Source: Pseudomonadales bacterium (GTDB taxonomy: Bacteria > Pseudomonadota > Gammaproteobacteria > Pseudomonadales > UBA7239). Taken from it: a stretch of 9,766 nt of DNA. The stretch is from contig JAGRJA010000144.1 of the NCBI GenBank assembly GCA_020443005.1, forward strand, positions 1 to 9,766. Direction: 5' to 3'. Made by a program: the position numbers and the translations under genes. The first letter of the stretch is position 1. Each line of letters starts with the position of its first letter. The notes under the pieces were generated by a model. It did not search any database and had not been told where the DNA came from. It saw only the letters and a list, made by a program, of their open reading frames with translations. Positions 7,901 through 9,766 of this stretch are shown here, one piece after another.

Positions 7901-8413
7901 TATCGCCACCGTGGCTGGTGGGGTGCCATGGAGCACTACATGTCATCGGGTATGGCAGAGGGTCGTCAGGGTGCCCCGAAAATACCGGGTGGCACACCGC
8001 CGCCAGGCGTCAACCAGTCAAACAAGTTCCTGCCCTGCCGTGCCTTGGTAGGTAACAAGTTCTATGTCGGTGTCTGGTGGCATTCGCAGTGGAAGGTGAC
8101 CTGTGATATTTCACTGGGAGCAGATGGCTACCGTACACCGGTATTCGATGTGCTGATCGCAGACAGTAGCCGCTTCAATATCGGTCTCGACAAGAACCCG
8201 GTTGTTCCAGGCTTTACTTCACCGGTTGCCGGTTATGATGTGAATGGCAATCCCAACCTTGAGGTTTGTATGGCGGGTGACACGAGCGGTCAGTTGAAGT
8301 ATGGCTTCATTGAGAATGGTACATGCTGGATACTCAATGAAAAGGGCAAGCAGATGGCGGGTATATGGGGCGGTCGCATCTATATGCAGAATCCGCGCTG
8401 GGTTACGCCCTAG
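4949..8413 (+). CDS. Large secreted mosaic protein: FG-GAP repeats, unknown core, DM9-like C-terminus
   Basis: 1154 residues from the GTG at 4949, which gives a clean Sec signal peptide (VQKKSS, hydrophobic core, cleavage after VLA at 29). Residues 35-279 are six 40-42-residue FG-GAP/VCBS-like repeats with the pattern QWG-GDIP-DYDGDGKDD-WRPS-WYV, predicting a calcium-binding beta-propeller. Residues about 285-800 are rich in Gly, Ala and beta-prone segments and match nothing I recognise. Residues about 803-1010 are very rich in Trp and Tyr and include FSPVYYLDNNPDL, HWLNAGLKEGR, FNAQYYYFKYPDVA and MEHYMSSGMAEGR, a repeat type seen in bacterial surface and calcium-binding proteins. Residues 1028-1154 contain Cys at 1030, 1052, 1107 and 1126 in two C-x(18-21)-C units that look like DM9/DUF3421 lectin repeats. 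It is probably an extracellular adhesin or matrix protein and the best candidate cargo of the upstream secretin. It ends at a strong terminator. Function is inferred. Confidence 0.88.
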   Translation: MQKKSSLFKSLSLLASIAGGLMVSGNVLANTFSVLWGDKPGDIPLSFDYDGDGKDDFTIWRSSQAGSWYIKDKATIQWGDQPGDIPVGSFDYDGDGRDDLTIFRPSSGTWFVKDKATFQWGMQGDIPFAFDSNGDGKDEYGIFRPSDGKWYIPGIPAFGPWGNPGDAIIPMDITGDNRDQFTVWRPSEGNWYVAGHPPVQWGVNGDIPLRFDYEGDGKDDYVVWRPSEGNWYVKDKATVQWGMAGDVPVSADINGDGRSDYVIWRLSEGRWYVKYNEGPSAAGQSFGSIDPIAEMIKAVPQASTFLSPLRGVISLDGAQGMDASSGQLFAVEGSFDPAKIAGGNNPLATVLKEVVAAAKFFGMPGKVKMKVSLTQANAELDLAISLVLFDTWAMTPSLLPQIDTQAAFKDAEMILHVKQSMGAPSFSMEGTGTFYVKPTRWDPWMKLSPTGEIDNEMNLTFGGELSGACRSTPNANTNPDSECTGVWNVLGVGVAQAAGGTMKLSVAAAAPTVPTGIEVAISQGKMMGQSVDGALLIDVDTSPGAGMVLKKNNTSMSSTFKALPFANQEPFKTIVYGLDQMAAAGMAPVGDMEVIIAPTGLNVGHVNLSGPTMAYKGSFTQAGITQNIDAHFEGNPQALMSGDVLNVAKGHLNMSLNFDKVNQAVRSGASSIPVLAPIAGEVVGSFKFNGANLNVSVSNRSGSANIDFEVFGQHLKPAVPLDMVFRPDSIGSYILKKIEHLAGDLGKIILQGLEIAGKEIANGATTVGMEVYGGVTDTGEAIAGAASTAINAIGGLFASSPNDWDKTFGMFPIQAFWYEWFAQVYRPDRFRHNPRDWYVMIDFWNPFWKAHKHGWSPWFSPVYYLDNNPDLIPHAMANRDWYNAGYDTNFWSGYGWLHPNDWDLRTQANDPNSEYYKSELNVLGRTHELPIPAGLYPKSTRYPPNAMFWAFTHWLNAGLKEGRVGSNLFNAQYYYFKYPDVARAYRHRGWWGAMEHYMSSGMAEGRQGAPKIPGGTPPPGVNQSNKFLPCRALVGNKFYVGVWWHSQWKVTCDISLGADGYRTPVFDVLIADSSRFNIGLDKNPVVPGFTSPVAGYDVNGNPNLEVCMAGDTSGQLKYGFIENGTCWILNEKGKQMAGIWGGRIYMQNPRWVTP
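5051..5785 (+). repeat. Six tandem FG-GAP/VCBS-like coding repeats
   Basis: Six in-frame units begin near 5051, 5174, 5300, 5420, 5543 and 5663, each 120-126 bp. Units 1, 2, 3, 5 and 6 keep an acidic calcium-type loop (DYDGDGKDD, DYDGDGRDD, DSNGDGKDE, DYEGDGKDD, DINGDGRSD). Unit 4 reads DITGDNRDQ and has drifted. DNA identity between units is moderate, so the array is old rather than freshly amplified. A six-bladed propeller, or part of a seven-bladed one, is the likely fold. Confidence 0.85.
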
Positions 8414-8419
8414 CCTTGG

Positions 8420-8436
8420 CAGTCGTCCGTTTTAGG
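8420..8436 (+). repeat. 17-bp direct repeat, copy 1
   Basis: CAGTCGTCCGTTTTAGG starts seven bases after the stop of the large gene, directly before the terminator stem. Copy 2 at 8502-8518 differs at one base (C for T at position 14). The start-to-start distance is 82 bp. This may be an insertion or recombination scar, or a binding site. Confidence 0.6.
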
Positions 8437-8463
8437 AACCGGTCCTCGTGGCCGGTTTTTTTT
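8437..8463 (+). terminator. Rho-independent terminator of the large secreted protein gene
   Basis: AACCGG (8437-8442) pairs with CCGGTT (8452-8457) around a nine-base loop, with a possible T-G pair extending the stem inward. A run of eight Ts (8456-8463) follows directly. It lies 23 bases after the stop at 8413. In the opposite direction the stem is followed by CCTAAAAC, so it should terminate poorly for the convergent minus-strand gene. Confidence 0.85.
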
Positions 8464-8501
8464 CGCTGTATCTGAGCCTGGCTCTGTCGATTCAGGTTAA
8501 A

Positions 8502-8518
8502 CAGTCGTCCGTTTCAGG
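8502..8518 (+). repeat. 17-bp direct repeat, copy 2
   Basis: CAGTCGTCCGTTTCAGG matches 16 of 17 bases of the copy at 8420-8436. It lies 17 bp before the end of the minus-strand gene at 8536, close to the shift toward AT-rich sequence. A TATGAT box at 8530-8535 follows without a convincing -35 hexamer, so I do not call a promoter. The rest of the 122-bp convergent gap (8414-8535) shows no gene. Confidence 0.6.
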
Positions 8519-8535
8519 GTGAAGTGCGGTATGAT

Positions 8536-9537
8536 CTAAAGCCTTAATATGAAGTCTGCCCTTACGCTTTCAAGACTAACTTCGCATAAATTAGTCTTGT
8601 AGTGAGTAACATCTTGGAGCGGTCCGAAGTGCTGAATAGTTGCACCCAATTCACTGAGCCAGGCTGCTGTTTCTGCATGCATTTGAGTTCCGATGCTCAG
8701 CGACTTGAAACGCTCATCAAAACTCGTCTGCTGACCACGGTAAATACCGTGGCTCTCTCCACCAAAACAAAAGCCAATGTCGATTCCATCCTTTACTGCC
8801 ATGACAACACGCGCTGCCCCACGCTCAGCATAAAACCCAAGTAGTTCTCGATAAAAACGCGTCAGTGAGAACAATCCGGTCTTTAAAGGGCCTTTCCAGC
8901 TTCGAGTTTCTACATCCAACATTCTGCCGTACAGCTGGGACACCTCTACGCAGTTTTCTGGTTTCAATCGTTCAAAGGTAATACCTTGTTCTTTTGCGCA
9001 TAATTGAGCCTTCCGTAACGCTTTTCGGAAACACCGGCTTCGACGAGATAGCCAACCTTCTAAACCGCCGTCTAGTGAAGCAAATACAGCTGGGTCTTGG
9101 TCAAAAAGAGGGCTCATGGATAAAGCGCGTGAACGAAGGCTGTTCAGCAAAACATCATCGGGGGAGAGGCCAGCAATCTCTACAGTAATTGTGCATTTCA
9201 TCTCATTTTGGAATAGCTCTGTAATTGCGTCCTCAAACAACTGCAAGGCTTCCGGACCAAGCATGGGAGAGCCGAATTCCCAGTGAGCTTCCAGTGGTTC
9301 GAGCAGCCATTTCTCGCCTGCTTCCTGTATGGAAAAGACAGTCTGACTTGTCTCATTTTGGAGAAACAAGATGGGCAGGTTTCGCCTTCGAGAATTAGCA
9401 AATGCTGTGAGCTGCCATGCTGGTCCACACGATTGCGGGTCGGGTGTATTTGAATGAGCGGCTAGATAATCCCAGTGATCAATTTGCTTTGGACTTATGT
9501 CTTCTGGGCTTTTGAGGATAAAGCTGAAATCACGCAT
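8536..9537 (-). CDS. GNAT acyltransferase, BioF2/FemAB-like (Acetyltransf_6 type)
   Basis: 333 residues from the ATG at 9535-9537 to a TAG at 8536. The C-terminal half carries the BioF2-like GNAT pattern: a basic helix RRSRCFRKALRKAQ (165-178), a TRSWKG motif (211-216), FYRELLGFYAERG (228-240), an MAVKDGIDIGFCFGG strand pair (246-260), the YRG/FDERF segment (266-277), GTQMHAETAAWLSELG (283-298), and the closing DVTHYKTNLCE (309-319). The N-terminal 150 residues form a weaker half typical of the two-lobed FemAB architecture. Such enzymes transfer acyl or aminoacyl groups to cell-wall, polysaccharide or lipid precursors; this substrate is unknown. No signal peptide is seen, so it is cytosolic. 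There is no clear Shine-Dalgarno. It stands alone, is visibly more AT-rich than the genes on its left, and sits beside a tRNA, so horizontal acquisition is plausible. Confidence 0.82.
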   Translation of the reverse strand: MRDFSFILKSPEDISPKQIDHWDYLAAHSNTPDPQSCGPAWQLTAFANSRRRNLPILFLQNETSQTVFSIQEAGEKWLLEPLEAHWEFGSPMLGPEALQLFEDAITELFQNEMKCTITVEIAGLSPDDVLLNSLRSRALSMSPLFDQDPAVFASLDGGLEGWLSRRSRCFRKALRKAQLCAKEQGITFERLKPENCVEVSQLYGRMLDVETRSWKGPLKTGLFSLTRFYRELLGFYAERGAARVVMAVKDGIDIGFCFGGESHGIYRGQQTSFDERFKSLSIGTQMHAETAAWLSELGATIQHFGPLQDVTHYKTNLCEVSLESVRADFILRL

Positions 9538-9572
9538 TTATTGTTGGATTTTGTCTGAATTCTAATCCAGTT

Positions 9573-9601
9573 ACTCTATTCTGGATCTTGTGCATAGTCA
9601 A
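9573..9601 (-). promoter_or_regulatory. Sigma70-type promoter of the acyltransferase gene
   Basis: Read on the minus strand, TTGACT (9596-9601) and TAGAGT (9573-9578) are separated by exactly 17 bases, matching the -35 consensus at five of six positions and the -10 at four of six. Transcription would begin near 9565, giving a leader of about 28 bases before the ATG at 9537. The remaining sequence between this promoter and the tRNA (9602-9718) is AT-rich and shows no gene. Confidence 0.6.
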
Positions 9602-9718
9602 AATCTGAGTGTTGTTGGCGCTAAGCTAGATGGGGTCATAAAAGAGGGGGCGAAATTGTGTTTAGGTGACTTTGTACGGCTGCTCGGAAGAGTTTCGGTG
9701 TTAACTCATTGATTTTAT

Positions 9719-9766
9719 TGGCGCGCCCGGAGGGATTCGAACCCCCGACCAATTGGTTCGAAGCCA
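9719..9766 (-). tRNA. tRNA-Arg (anticodon UCG), 3' part, cut by the window edge
   Basis: Read on the minus strand, the visible 48 bases start in the 5' anticodon stem (TGG). The loop CTTCGAA (anticodon TCG after the invariant T33) follows, then the 3' stem CCAAT, variable loop TGGTC, T-arm GGGGG-TTCGAAT-CCCTC, acceptor strand CGGGCGC, discriminator G and encoded CCA (9719-9721). Anticodon UCG reads CGA/CGN arginine codons. The acceptor strand and G73 match the pattern of gammaproteobacterial tRNA-Arg. The D-arm and 5' acceptor strand lie beyond the window. No clear terminator follows the CCA end. Confidence 0.92.

Noticed and set aside
6617..7936. Minus-strand open frame of 439 codons opposite the large secreted protein gene
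   Set aside because: Long, but without a family motif or start signals and lying fully within a convincing plus-strand gene; explained by third-position GC bias.
8474..8484. Palindrome GAGCCTGGCTC as a terminator for the minus-strand gene
   Set aside because: The loop would be too short for a full stem and no T-run follows on the minus strand.
8530..8535. TATGAT as a plus-strand promoter -10 box
   Set aside because: No acceptable -35 hexamer 16-18 bases upstream, and the sequence downstream is the antisense of a gene.

Overview
The window reads as a chromosomal segment of a Gram-negative gammaproteobacterium. The grounds are an outer-membrane secretin, two lipoprotein signals, Shine-Dalgarno-led tightly packed genes, moderately high GC in the first 8.4 kb, and a tRNA-Arg 3' half with gammaproteobacterial features. 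I cannot name the genus from sequence alone.

Layout. Positions 94-4799 hold four same-strand genes that abut or overlap (11-bp gap, 4-bp overlap, 11-bp overlap) and look like one operon: a TPR-secretin lipoprotein, a secreted pentapeptide-repeat protein, an orphan periplasmic solute-binding-type protein, and an exported Ppx/GppA-family protein with a lipobox. After 149 bp with a perfect hairpin comes a 1154-residue secreted mosaic protein (4949-8413). It carries six FG-GAP/VCBS-like repeats, a long unrecognised middle, an aromatic-rich part with YxxxNPD...EGR repeats, and a four-cysteine C-terminus resembling DM9/DUF3421 lectin repeats. A strong intrinsic terminator follows. A near-identical 17-bp direct repeat brackets the terminator.

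From 8536 the character changes. A visibly more AT-rich minus-strand gene encodes a BioF2/FemAB-like GNAT acyltransferase with its own sigma70-type promoter, and the window ends inside a minus-strand tRNA-Arg(UCG). An accessory gene beside a tRNA 3' end fits a small integration hotspot, though no integrase is in view.

Working together. All five left-hand proteins carry export signals, so the block looks like an envelope module: a secretin pore with periplasmic TPRs instead of the usual N-domains, three accessory envelope proteins, and a large adhesin-like protein as candidate cargo. No secretion ATPase, inner-membrane platform or pseudopilin gene is present here. The first and fifth genes share a strikingly similar leader and GTG start, suggesting common control. 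That the module exports or displays the large protein is inference.
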